Positions 36,181-46,701 of a stretch of DNA of 64,000 nucleotides are shown here, one piece after another. A program made the position numbers and the translations under genes. Each line of letters opens with the position of its first letter. The first letter of the stretch is position 1. A model generated the notes under the pieces. The model did not search any database. It saw only the letters and a program-made list of their open reading frames with translations, and was not told the origin of the DNA. Source of the DNA: Phallus indusiatus (Eukaryota > Basidiomycota > Agaricomycetes > Phallales > Phallaceae); NCBI GenBank assembly GCA_027605045.1, contig JAQFWX010000015.1:914455-978454 (forward strand). Direction: 5' to 3'.

Positions 36181-36920
36181 AATCAATTGTTCATTCTTTT
36201 TCCTTGAGAAGCATCGCTGGCAGATGAACAAATGATGAAAAATTCAGTGTGCCTAATTGTTCTAACCGTATCGGTTCCGTCTTCCGTAAGTTTTCTAAAT
36301 CGAAGGCCGGGATATTTTTCAGGGTCTTCCGCGCTCATCAATAAATGAAAAGATTAAAAAAAGATTGTTCATCTCCTCTGGATCAGATAACGGCCTCGGG
36401 CTTCGCTGCGTGTACATGGGTATACATCAAAGAACTGTAACCTCATCGATTCTATACACTCGTAAGTTCAGTATTGATGTCGTGTCAGGGTATGGCATGT
36501 ATGAAAGGGAAAGGGGGTGCGATCAAAGAGGAATGGTTTACCAGGGTTGTGCATGCAAGCCTTTACGCTGAGTCTTGACATAATTCTCGATAAAAGCAGT
36601 TTTTCTGAAGCTCTTCTGGTGAGCGAATAGCAGAAATCAGTACCAGCATGAGGTGTTTGTGGCAATATGTGGTATTTTACCTGTGCAGTAGCCCCTACTC
36701 GTAAGTCGCCCCTTGCCGGCCTTTTTTCTTTTTCTAGAGGCAAAAAGGTAATATATGATTGTGATTATGAAGGGAAAATACTTTTTCAAAAATATTTAAG
36801 TAAAATTTAAGGGTATATCCGAGCTCCTCATTTGTTTTGTCCAGATAATATAACATGTGTGTCAATGCACTGACAGAGCAACTTCTCATAAGCTAGGGTT
36901 TCGGATTACTTCCTTTTATA
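35886..36920. other. Intergenic, no gene recognised
   Basis: The first ~300 bp are repeated downstream of APH copy C. The rest is unique. Open frames near 36365-36743 on both strands lack recognisable features. A short upstream exon of the zinc-ribbon gene may lie near 36855. Confidence 0.45.
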
Positions 36921-37395
36921 GTTGAAGCAATTATTTATTGACAAAACCCCTATTCCTGATATCGATATCCAAATTATCTCAGGTTCATGGAAAAAACAAG
37001 ACCCGTCCTCCGAGTCTGGGAAGAAAGTGTTCGAGTCATTAAAAGCAACTGCCTCCACAAAATCATATAAAAGAAAGAGTTTTGAATTCAAACCTTACTC
37101 ATCTCTCACCTTTTCTGCTACTCGGTCTGTCTTATCTCAAACCAACATGCATTCTTATACCACGTCCGATGCGGAGTCTAGTCCAGGTGTGATTTTAGTA
37201 AAATTACCGTCTAGAAGTATTGCCACTAATTTCTATATTATTTATTCAGTCAATTATGAAAAGTGCCCTAAATGCCGATGGAATAACCAGACAATGATGA
37301 CATACAACCCTGAAACTCCGAATGGAATGTGGAAGTGTTCGAACCCTAACATCGATTGTGATCAAATGTTTGGTTGGAAAATACTTGCCAAATAA
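36921..37395 (+). CDS. Small protein with C-terminal zinc-ribbon-like Cys motif (5' partial)
   Basis: I do not recognise the family. The frame opens right after a good acceptor (CTTTTATAG at about 36920) without an ATG, so an upstream exon is expected; ATGTGT at about 36856 followed by a GTCAAT donor is one option. A second intron, 37187-37249, has good sites and joins in phase, which gives VNYEKCPKC. The C-terminus then has C-x2-C-x20-C-x6-C, as in zinc ribbons that bind nucleic acid or stabilise small domains. The N-terminal part is Ser/Lys-rich with no obvious fold (KKQDPSSESGKKVFES). It sits between APH copy B and the broken FMO and is not part of either duplication. It could be a host gene or a piece of a mobile element. 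Confidence 0.45.
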
Positions 37396-37902
37396 ATATA
37401 AACTTGATCGAGTAAGCTTTTCATCTGTTATGTACATATGTTGTGTCTCGACTGAGAGGATTTTTCAGTCTATCATTCAAGTTGTTCTGTGCTAGTACAC
37501 TGTTGTTGATAACGTTTTGTATATGAATTGTTGTTTCCGGCTTGCAAATAAATAAGCCTTTGTCTGTTTTAGTTATAGTGAACCGTAATTAGTAGGTGGG
37601 ATATACCCCCAATTCTAAGAGATGCCCTAATGAAGCCTAATGATCGCCGTACGCGCTTGTTACTTCGCCTTGTATTTGAAGTAAATTTCAAATCCGACTT
37701 ATATACGAGATTACTATCAAGCACGTAAACACATAGTGAAGAAAGCCGCAAACTATTAGCAATTCCCAATGAGTTCCATAAGCAATCATCAAACTCCACT
37801 TTTCATTCTCTGAAGGAAGCCTCGATCTCCTAAGCAACAGCCAATAGTAATCTTCCTGCCCCATGATTCAAAATCTTGTCTCAACGGAAGTTACGAATTC
37901 TT
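37396..37902. other. Intergenic, no gene recognised
   Basis: No coding signal. Homology to the FMO 3' flank of copies 1 and 2 begins only at the stop codon (37903). Unlike copy 2, this copy carries no recognisable ORC2 remnant. Confidence 0.45.
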
Positions 37903-39919
37903 TCATGGAAAACACTTGTTACTCGCTTCATCTTGATCGGTTATTATACCCAGTAATCTAGCTTTGATTTGGATTCCCTATAGAATATAAATACTTCAGT
38001 CATGACAAGTGGTTACTAGCACGTAAGATGAAGACTGACCAATGCTTTCGAACAATATCTAGCCGCCGCAAAGTCTCCAACTGCCCACCAGATCTATGGA
38101 ACATCATGTCATTATTTCATCAATGATTCTCAACAAACGTACCCCAGGATGACCCGACGGCGAATACGTTCGCCTCAATTCATGCACTTCATTCAGTCCC
38201 CAAACAGGTGTGATTTGACTGGAGAGTGCCTCCCCAAATGTTTGTACAATTGAGTTCTTTACAGGCTCATATCCCGTAGCAAAGATGACAGCGTCAGCTT
38301 GTAAGAAAGAGCCGTCTTTGAACACTAGGCCGTCGGAGGTGAAACGCTCGGGTTCGCCGCGTTTGATTTTTATGTCCCCTTTGATTATAAGATCCGCGGC
38401 ACCGATGTCCAAGACTGTAAAAAGTATTATAAAGATAGAAATTCATAAAGTTCACATCAACCTACAATATCCTAACAGAAGTCAGGAAAGAAAGTCGTTG
38501 ATATTTATACACAAAATTACATACCTCCAAACCGTTGGTAACCCTCCACGAAAAATCCCGCTCCGTCTTTTCCTTCATTTATGTTCAATCCGGCCCTCAA
38601 AAGACCTTCGATCATTTCCTTTTGATCAGAAACCCGTTTATCCTTGCCCGCAATTCCCAAATCTCTCAGTAAACCGATAGAAGGACCGATGAAGCGGGTA
38701 TCCGCCTTGCTCACCTCACCGTCGATAGGATAAGCCGCGTCTAAAATAGACTTATGTAGATACTCAGAAGAGATGACAATAAGACTGGATCGTTGAACCA
38801 TTGTAACAGATCCGGCATTATGCAATGCCAGGTTTTGACATATATCTGCGGCGGTCTGACAAGCTCCGACCACGACAACGTTTTTGTCCGTGAAAGGATT
38901 GGGTCCCTTATAGTGAGTCGCGTGGAATTTAGGACCATGGAATAATTCTGCGTCAAGAAGCGGGGGAATGTATGGGGTGCCGAGGACTCCAACCGCTAAA
39001 ACAATATGATAAGGCCTAAGAGTAACTTTTTCACCCTGTTTTGAGATTTCTACGGTCCATCGCCTAGTAGCGGGATCATAGGCTACACAAGGAAAGTCCC
39101 GAAACGCGCGATATTACCGAGTCACGTTACACAACGCGTGGCTTCATTGTTTCGAAAATTGTATATATACAAAAAAACCATTATCTACAATAAACAACTA
39201 GATTTTCCCCCATTTTTCTCTCTATTTTCCAAAACACACGAGCACTGGTTCCCGTATCTTTCCTGCCACACTCCTGAGGCGCTCTCTTCACTATCAACAA
39301 AGCAGGTATATTCATTCGGCGGAATCTTGATCCGACAGTAAGTCCATTTTGCGCGGCGCCCACTAAAAAATAGCTTAAGTTGATGAAAGGCGTGAAAAAT
39401 GCACACAAACGTATGATAACGTGAGGATCTTCTTCAATTTTCTTCTTCTCCTCTTCAAAAACATCTGCCCAGGTTTTTCGGTGTTCGTCATAATATCCGC
39501 TGGGTATCTCGATTTCCTCTTCGTGCCCTTTGAGGTCGACGGCAGAAAAGGAAACAGATAGAGCCCTCCACGTCCCCTCGAACTTCTGCAACATAATGTA
39601 CCCCTTTCCCAAAACCAAGGGTGTTTCGAACGTGAAAGCCTGCCTCAATCGCTTGTCCATCAAAAATAAAACCGGGACTAATTCCGTCAAAGCCCTCCAG
39701 ATGTAGGTTCGTAATTTGTGTCTTTTCCAAACGATTGCTAAGGTATTCTTCAATGTCTTTATGGCCTTTCAGCGAACGAAAGTTCCATTCAAAAACGAGA
39801 CAATCGCGGAGCCAACCGTATGGTAAGAACATACGACTCAAACCATGTGCGTCACCGGACACAACGTATGAAGCGAATTGGTGGAAGTATTGAGCAACTA
39901 TAACTGAGGGTGCTTGCAT
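37903..39919 (-). pseudogene. Broken third copy of the flavin monooxygenase gene
   Basis: The 3' exons keep exactly the sizes of copies 1 and 2: 37977-37903 (75), 38093-38040 (54), 38414-38143 (272), micro-exon 38471-38466 (6), then most of exon 3 ending at 38525. Motifs FATGYEP, GACQTAADI (Ser to Cys) and FHGPKFHATHY are still readable. Damage lies further 5'. About 45 codons at the start of exon 3, the preceding intron and the end of exon 2 are replaced by unrelated AT-rich sequence (about 39085-39230). Exon 2 is out of frame after PALLI, and exon 1 has a 1-nt shift near 39645 (IEAG / FTFETP). The start MQAPS at 39919 and the FAD motif GAAQNG remain. It cannot make a full protein without several corrections, so I call it a pseudogene. 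Confidence 0.85.
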
Positions 39920-40199
39920 GTCTCGATCAGGGGGAAACCAGTCTGCTACATATTACGTTAGGATTGTCGGAGAAGGTTATAAATGTGTGGGAATACCAGA
40001 ACCGAGTCCACATGCACGAGCCTGAAATAATTCCCAAAATTGGAATTCGTGATTTTCGTATGACTGACATCGCTCCGAAAACGAAGCTGCCATTGATGTT
40101 ATCGAAGCCTTTTTTCTCAGGCTAGCCTAAGCTTTTTCATTTCTGATATTAATTGAAATGCATGGTTGAAAAGTAATTCGTGACTTGGTCTATCTCTTC
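39920..40199. other. Upstream flank of the broken FMO
   Basis: Contains a possible relic TATA (TTATAA at about 39978) for the minus-strand pseudogene. No gene recognised. Confidence 0.4.
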
Positions 40200-41370
40200 C
40201 TATCTCTGTCCAAAATGTTTGTCCGTAAAAATATCAAAATCAGTATGAGCATCGACACCTTGCAAAACTCGACCAATACGATTGAATTCAAAGGCCACTG
40301 AACTCGTAAAACTTTTGGAGAATCTGTTCGCTCTTTTTTTGAAAAAATAGCCTAAACATAAATTAGCCACATCCGATATAATGAACTCCAAGCCGACCTT
40401 CGGTTGCCATCGTTGTATTGAGGCTTTGACAATGCTGCAGCCTTTCGAGCCTTTCGAACTCCGCAATCCACTCTTGGCTTGCGCGTTGGGCGTGGGCCGC
40501 GCAGCTTCAAGTTAGGCTATATCGACGGTTGTAAGTTCTTGTATCACTTTTGCATAGAATCCGTCCTTACAAAGAATATCAGGATTAAGGTGCAAAAAAA
40601 ATGCAGGATCTATATAGAAAGGATTACTCTAGGGCCATGAGAAGTTTTGCGACCCCAGGTTTTCTGACTTGTCGTGATTCAGACGCGACCGACGTCGAAT
40701 TTTTTACAAATTGACCCCCACAAGCCTTTCCGAGTATGGTTACACGTTCTAATGAAAATGCAATGCCAACGCGAACTGACGACGAATGGCGGATCTAGGT
40801 AGGGATCAGGATGACTGCTTCAAGGCTTCGAGGCCGTTCTCAATACCCATAAAAAATGTGGTTTCAGTTGTTGTAGAAAGACTGGAGTTGAGCCTAGCAA
40901 GCACATTTAAGCATGGGAAGGGAGGGTCAAATGTGATGGTATGTTGTAAGCACGTTTGATATAATGGTTATACTGGATGTGATTCACTTTTAATTACTTG
41001 CACTATCTGCAATGGGCACAATTGGCGTAGACGGTAGACCGCTATACTTTTACTCCCTCAAGTCTTAAATAATCATCAAATACCGGGTCAACGTTAACTT
41101 CAACTTGAACCCCACTTTGAGATCGGCGAAGCTTGTACCACCATAGAGATTATCTTTGATACAGCGAAGTAGGTTGCCGCGGAAACGCAAAACCACCCCG
41201 AAGTGAAGTTCCACGAACTGACCCCGGTTCTATTCAGGGACGACTTTGTATCAACAACATTCATGCATGCACGGTCAAATGATTCGAATAAATAGACTCT
41301 CACGTTTGTTAAGGTTTTTTGGTGTACGTGAAACCCGTATTCTAAAAGCTCAAAGCTAATATTCAGGGCT
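40200..41370. repeat. ~1.1-kb repeat, copy 1 (others at about 44110-44260 and 45595-46650)
   Basis: Long collinear matches to 45595-46650 include 'GTGGTTTCAGTTGTTGT', 'AAAGACTGGAGTTGAGCC', 'GGCACAATTGGCGTAGACGG', 'GGTTGCCGCGGAAACGC' and 'TTTGTATCAACAACATTCAT', in the same order. Its first ~80 bp also match 44110-44190 ('ATATCAAAATCAGTA', 'GAGCATC', 'CCTTGCAAAACT'). No long open frame is shared by the copies and no terminal repeats are obvious. It may be a dead gene or a non-autonomous mobile element. It runs straight into the duplicated 5' flank of APH copy C. Confidence 0.75.
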
Positions 41371-43960
41371 AGAAAAGGGCTCTATAAACATATTGGGCAT
41401 GTAACGTTGACGAGCTTAGCACTTACTTTATGTAAACGCTACAAAAGTGCATCTCAGGCTCACGACATATATATTCTCCAAAGTGCCAAACACGATGGCC
41501 ATTCTCGTGTGATCAGCCTGATCAACTTGAATAGATGGATCGCGCGAGAAAACACGTGGAAGGTCGCAAAGGAGAGACAGCATCATTTTGTTTGAGCCAG
41601 GGTTCTACTATTTCCTTCCCTTTTCCTCTTGATATTCAATATTTACAATACTAGGTTATGATGAATGATTCCGAATTTCGAGACAAGTGCTTAGAACACA
41701 AATATCGTTAGCCATGCATGCGCATGTACATATAATCGATATATCCACGAAGACCACAGGTTTTGTCTTAGAAGGAGAAATTGAGATGCCTGAAAACGTT
41801 TACAGACACCAGTAAAAATTGGCGACGATCAGGTCAAACTCGACCTTTGAAATACATTTTCTTAAGTAAAGAATACACGCGGACCAGTTCCTAGGAGTCC
41901 GCGTAGTACCGTATTCCACGGGTCCAGAGCTTGAGCTGTTCATTTTCTTACTCACAACTCTAACCCCATAACACGTAAAATTGGACACGGGAGCCTTGCA
42001 GCAACGCTGCCCTACGCTGCCCCGGGCTTGACTAGGACTATCCGGCGATATGGAATTGGCCAGGTTTTCAATCAGCGCTCGGCAATTCCCATCTATAAAA
42101 TTATATGTCACGAAATATCTGAAACTTGCTCTTTCAAACCGCATGGCTCCAATGGTTACCTCTGAATCTGTACTGTTCCTGAATCCTGAATAACACTAAT
42201 CTCTTGACTGATACTCATCTAATGCAGGTAATAGTACCACCTTCTCCGTACTCAATAGCTTCCGAATATCGAAAAGGATTCCGATTTCGCCTAGAGCAAC
42301 TGGAGAAGGCAGATCAAGCTACGAACAACTTGAATTTGGATTTTCTCAAAGAAGAAGCAGGAAAGATAATGCACAAGACAGCTATAGATGCATTTCGTAT
42401 CGCTGAAGGTAAACTATGATCATTTCGCGGCATGGTACTTTGTTAATAGTCTTTTTTAGGGGGGTCCAACCAGGTATACTTCAATTTATCGAGGAGATGA
42501 CCGGTTGATTTATTCATATACAGGCTATTGTCATTATCTTCGACGATGGCTCAGATATCATAGCACGCGTCAATTGCAGTCTTGCAAATGATTTATCCGT
42601 TCATGACAACGACACGTTGGAGCGCGGTGTTGCTTCTGAAGTCAGTTCTCCATTAATCATTAACTAAATAAATAATCCTTATATAACGACGTCTATTCAG
42701 TTCGCAATTTTATCAATCCTACGTCAAGAGACCACCATACCTCTCCCAATCATCTATGCAGTCGACTGGAGGACCAACAATCCTGCTAGAGGCCGGTACA
42801 TGCTTCAAGAACGGGTAGGAAACATGTTTGAAATACATATGAGGGTTATAACTCGACTTATTGTCGATTCAGGTCATTGGACAGCGGATTCCAACTTCCA
42901 GAACCCCCGAGCAAACTGCATCGATCATGAATCAGATAATAGACTACGATAGACAGTTGCTCAACCTGCATTTCCCTAAGATCGGCTGTCCCATCCCAGA
43001 CTCGGATCTGAAAGCACCTAGAGACAATGTTGGCCCTCTCATCGGCCTATACATGGCGCCATATTCTCCTCCTTCGTTAAGAGGTCCATTCGACACTTCT
43101 TTGGATTATTTCAAAGCACGGGCTGAGGTCGAGTATGATCTAATTACCAACCAAACCGAATTGTGGAAGAAACGGCGAAAACTGTACAAGTTGATGAATC
43201 AAGATCCCGAAGAACCTCCGTTTAAATTTTTCGAAGAATATCGCAGAATATTCAGAAAATGTCTAGACGCCATGCAATTCGATGTCAAGTATCCGAACGT
43301 GCTCGTCAATCCTGATATGGATGACGTCTTCGTATCATGGGATGATCCATCACGCATCGTGGCTGTTATTGATTGGGAGAACACGGCCGCGGTGCCTCTG
43401 TGGGCTGCTGTTTTTTCTGAACAACATATCCGATGTTATTTTGCTGATGAAAAGGATGCGGATATGTGGTGCGAGGTACGGAGAAAGCACCTTGAGTCCA
43501 CGGTTCCGTTGTTCAAAGAGGCAATAGAATCAAAATCATGTTTGGTCCAGCGAAGCTTAACACGGCTTTTGTGGGTGAACACGTCTATATGTTATAGCCC
43601 AGAAGCTGTTTCGCAAGCGTTTTTCGTTCAGTATGAACGGTGGCCAGACGATGCTCAACGGGCATTTAAGGAACTCTTTGAGTTTCTTAACAGCAATGGT
43701 TTCTCAAAAAATGCGTAAAACTATTATCTAATGCATTCATGTGTCCATCATGTACTAATAGCAAATCGTCGAGTAGGCTTAAACTGTATGTACGTTCTCA
43801 CCTACTGATTATCATGCTACCTTTTAATGGAACAATGTCATCGTTACTCCATACGTCCCATATAATGGATACCAAAATCGTACAATTATGGTATGCATCA
43901 CGATTTAGTAATGAAATAGGCATCGATTGCCCAGTTTGCGCATTGACAAGTGATCATGCA
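41360..43960. repeat. Segmental duplication containing APH copy C (partner at about 33430-36180)
   Basis: Partner of the segment around APH copy B. The upstream match (41360-42140 with 33430-34330) carries small deletions, while the last ~150 bp before the ATG are almost identical. The gene and its introns align throughout, and patches of the 3' flank match as well. Confidence 0.85.
42143..43718 (+). CDS. Aminoglycoside-phosphotransferase-like (APH/choline kinase fold) protein, copy C
   Basis: The six-exon structure is the same as in copy B: 42143-42169, 42228-42408, 14-nt exon 42460-42473, 42524-42640, 42701-42814, 42873-43718 (432 aa). Differences are mostly single residues. The N-lobe loop is GGSNQ where copy B has GGFNQ, the catalytic stretch is FDVKYPNVLVNPD, and the metal-binding stretch is AVIDWENTA. 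Exon 2 has one extra codon and the C-terminus ends SNGFSKNA. The frame is intact. As in copy B, the catalytic His is replaced while Asp and Asn remain, so activity is possible but not assured. Substrate unknown. The conservation of reading frame in both copies, against the wreck of copy A, suggests that at least one function is maintained. Confidence 0.82.
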
Positions 43961-45094
43961 TCAAGGCTTCACCTTGCACTCTTAGGTGCGCTATTCCTTT
44001 TTTATTATTTCATTTGTATATTTCTGCCGTTTAAGACCTCGCCTTGAACTCTTAATTGTGCATCCGTTTTCGCAGTAATATACACCATATTACCTATAGT
44101 TGTTGAGACAAAATGTTTTGCTCGCAAAGATATCAAAATCAGTACGAGCATCCGCGCGCCTTGCAAAACTTGGGAGCGGTACATAGATCAAGTACTGAGC
44201 GACTCATGTATAACTCGTCGCAGTCCGCAGCTTGCGTCTAGGGCCCAATGCCAGTGGCAGTGGAGCGCTACTTACAAGATCGGCTTATAACTCTTGTCAG
44301 AGCATGTACTTGCATCGTTTCCTCGACGTCTTCTACATCCAGTTTCCATTTGCGGTCACTATCGCTTGTTGACAGCTTTTAAAGGGTGGCTTTTCGGGAT
44401 GCCGCGGGTCAATCCTGACGTACGGATGTGTACTAAGCCCGAGCTTCATCGTGTCGACACAGTCTCGACATCGTTTAACCCCATCTTCTTTCGGTCCTCG
44501 GAACGAGATTGTCACCGACGAATTCGCTCCTTCGATTCTTCGAAGAACCCACTTCAAAGATAAAAATACATACAACGAGATCATGAACAGTTACAGGTTT
44601 GATACCAGAAGTCATCACCTCCATACTCGGTCAACACTTTGAGTTCATGTTCCCTGGAATTTGCCTTGACATGTGGTTGTGATTGCGTGCTATCGCAGAC
44701 AGGACGGAACTTCTAAATGGTATTGTCCGTGACGGCTTGTCAGCGTCCGTCAAACACTACTGAAGTCAATAGGAATACACAAGAAATGCTGTAGTTGCAT
44801 ATAGATCCGCTGTCATTGACTTGCGTTTGCTCTAATTCCGAGTCACCTTATTCTTGAATCGCAGCTAAATGTGTGTTTACTTTTGCTACTTTGTTCTTAA
44901 TGAGCTTGAATGCTGACATTCCACTGAATAGCCACTCTTCTCCTTGTTGCATTAAAGGGTGAGACTCTCCTCCTTGGATCCTGCAAGTTGATATTGAAGT
45001 CATTGGGCTTTTTACAACTTAAGTAAATTATAAACCCAGCATTAATATGCCAGCCAGAACCTTATCTGCGACATTACTTTTCTAGAAGCCAACA
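43719..45094. other. Intergenic, mostly repeated or decayed sequence
   Basis: The first ~240 bp are the duplicated 3' flank of the APH gene. About 44110-44260 is a partial copy of the 1.1-kb repeat. The rest shows no gene; short open frames at about 44294-44642 have no recognisable content. Confidence 0.45.
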
Positions 45095-45385
45095 ATGAGC
45101 TCTCAAGATCTTTTTCTGAAATTTAAACCCCCGCCTCCTCCGTATCCTACGATTCCTGAAGGCGCAAAAGTTTCCCTCACACTCAAGTTCCTTTTCGACG
45201 GGCAGGTCCAGAACTCCACTATGACGGCTACTGTCATCATTTCTGTCAATAATCCACAATTCGGGCGTTTTATCCACGTCCGCACGACATACTATTGGAC
45301 CCGTCAACATACAATTCAAGCCGCATCTTTTACATGGAATAACCAGGTTTACAACGTCGACGGAAAGATTATATTTCTTTATTGA
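45095..45385 (+). CDS. Small uncharacterised protein (96 aa)
   Basis: I do not recognise it. The ATG (context CCAACAATGAG) opens a frame with a Pro-rich start (KFKPPPPPYPTIP). It is then mostly alternating hydrophobic/polar residues (KVSLTLKFLF, TMTATVIISV, FIHVRTTYYW, IQAASFTWNN), which suggests a small all-beta domain. There is no signal peptide, no Cys and no charged tail. An intron in the 5' leader is possible, since TTTCTAG precedes the ATG by 11 bp. The minus-strand frame overlapping it looks like its shadow. It lies between two repeat copies in the duplicated block and could be a lineage-specific gene. Confidence 0.45.
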   Translation: MSSQDLFLKFKPPPPPYPTIPEGAKVSLTLKFLFDGQVQNSTMTATVIISVNNPQFGRFIHVRTTYYWTRQHTIQAASFTWNNQVYNVDGKIIFLY

Positions 45386-45594
45386 GAGCTGATTTTGTAT
45401 CGTTTCATTCTTCTTGTGATATATAATATATATTTTCTTGTGAGAAGTCATACCGAGTCTGGAAGACTGATGAAATCAACCTAAATTCGTGGAAGAGATA
45501 TGAGGATGCTAATAACGAAGGTGACGGTAATGGAAGGTGCCTAGGCCTAAGGAGCTTTTTGAGCTCCGCTGCGTCGCCGCAATGCAATCCAGTC

Positions 45595-46650
45595 GTGGCT
45601 CCAGGCTTGGGCGACGTGCGCGTTGGTGCGGCTTCAAGTTAAGCTGTACCGATGGATCATGCGTAGAGCTCTTGTACTCGTCCATGCAAAGATTACCAGG
45701 GTTGAGGTGAAAAAAGTGCAAGGCGGAGGCGACGTCCAGATACCTAGCACTGAGCAACCCTGGTCCTGACTTTGCGCTTGGATGTTCACCACAAGTAGCA
45801 ACAGTCATACTCACTGGCAAAGCCCAATGATACCTTCCAAAATATATAGTCAATGCTGACTAGCATCCCTTTGCCGGCTACCAAGGACCACCCTCGAGCC
45901 ATGAGAAGTTTTGCGATCCCGGGTTTTCTGACCTTTCGCGATCCAGACGCTACCGACATTTTTCGCAAACTAACCGCCACAGACCCACAGTCTTTCCGAG
46001 CATGGTTACACGTTCAAATAAAAAAATGCAATGCAAACGAACCGACGACGAATAGCAGATCTAGGCCGGATGCGCGCTCGCTCTCATTAATGCTTTAAAG
46101 CTGTTCTGAATGCATATCAAAAATGTGGTTTCAGTTGTTGTGGAAAGACTGGAGTTGAGCCGAGCAAGCACATTGGAGCATGGGAAGGGAGGTTCAAATG
46201 TGATGATGTGTTGTAAGCACGTTTAATATAATGGTTACATCGCATGTGATTCACTTTTAATTATTCGTACTATCTGCAATGGGCACAATTGGCGTAGACG
46301 GTAGACCGCTCCACTTGTGCTCTATCAAGTCTCAGATAATCATCAAATACCGGGTCCTTGGACGTTTTAACAGTTGAACCCCACGTCAAGATTGGCGAAG
46401 CTTGTACCACTGTAGAGATCATCGACATCTTTGATGCAGCTAAGTATTTAGGTTGCCGCGGAAACGCAAAACCACCCGCAGTTCCACGAATTGATCCCGG
46501 TTCTATTTAGAGATGACTTTGTATCAACAACATTCATGCATGCATAGTCAAATGATCTTGAATAAACGGAATCTCATGTTTGTTAAGGTTTTTTGGGGTA
46601 TGATATGAAGGCGCTCGACGTGAAACCCATATTTTAAAAGCTCATACGCA
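45595..46650. repeat. ~1.1-kb repeat, copy 2
   Basis: Partner of 40200-41370 (matches listed there). This copy contains an 81-codon open frame at 45853-46098 (+) including MRSFAIPGFLTFRDPDATD. The corresponding stretch of copy 1 (from about 40630) is broken by stops. I cannot assign the peptide to a family, and it is more likely a leftover than a gene. Confidence 0.7.
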
Positions 46651-46701
46651 TCATCCTGGGTTACAATCCCCCTGATCACTTAGTACCAAGTGCCGTCAAG
46701 T

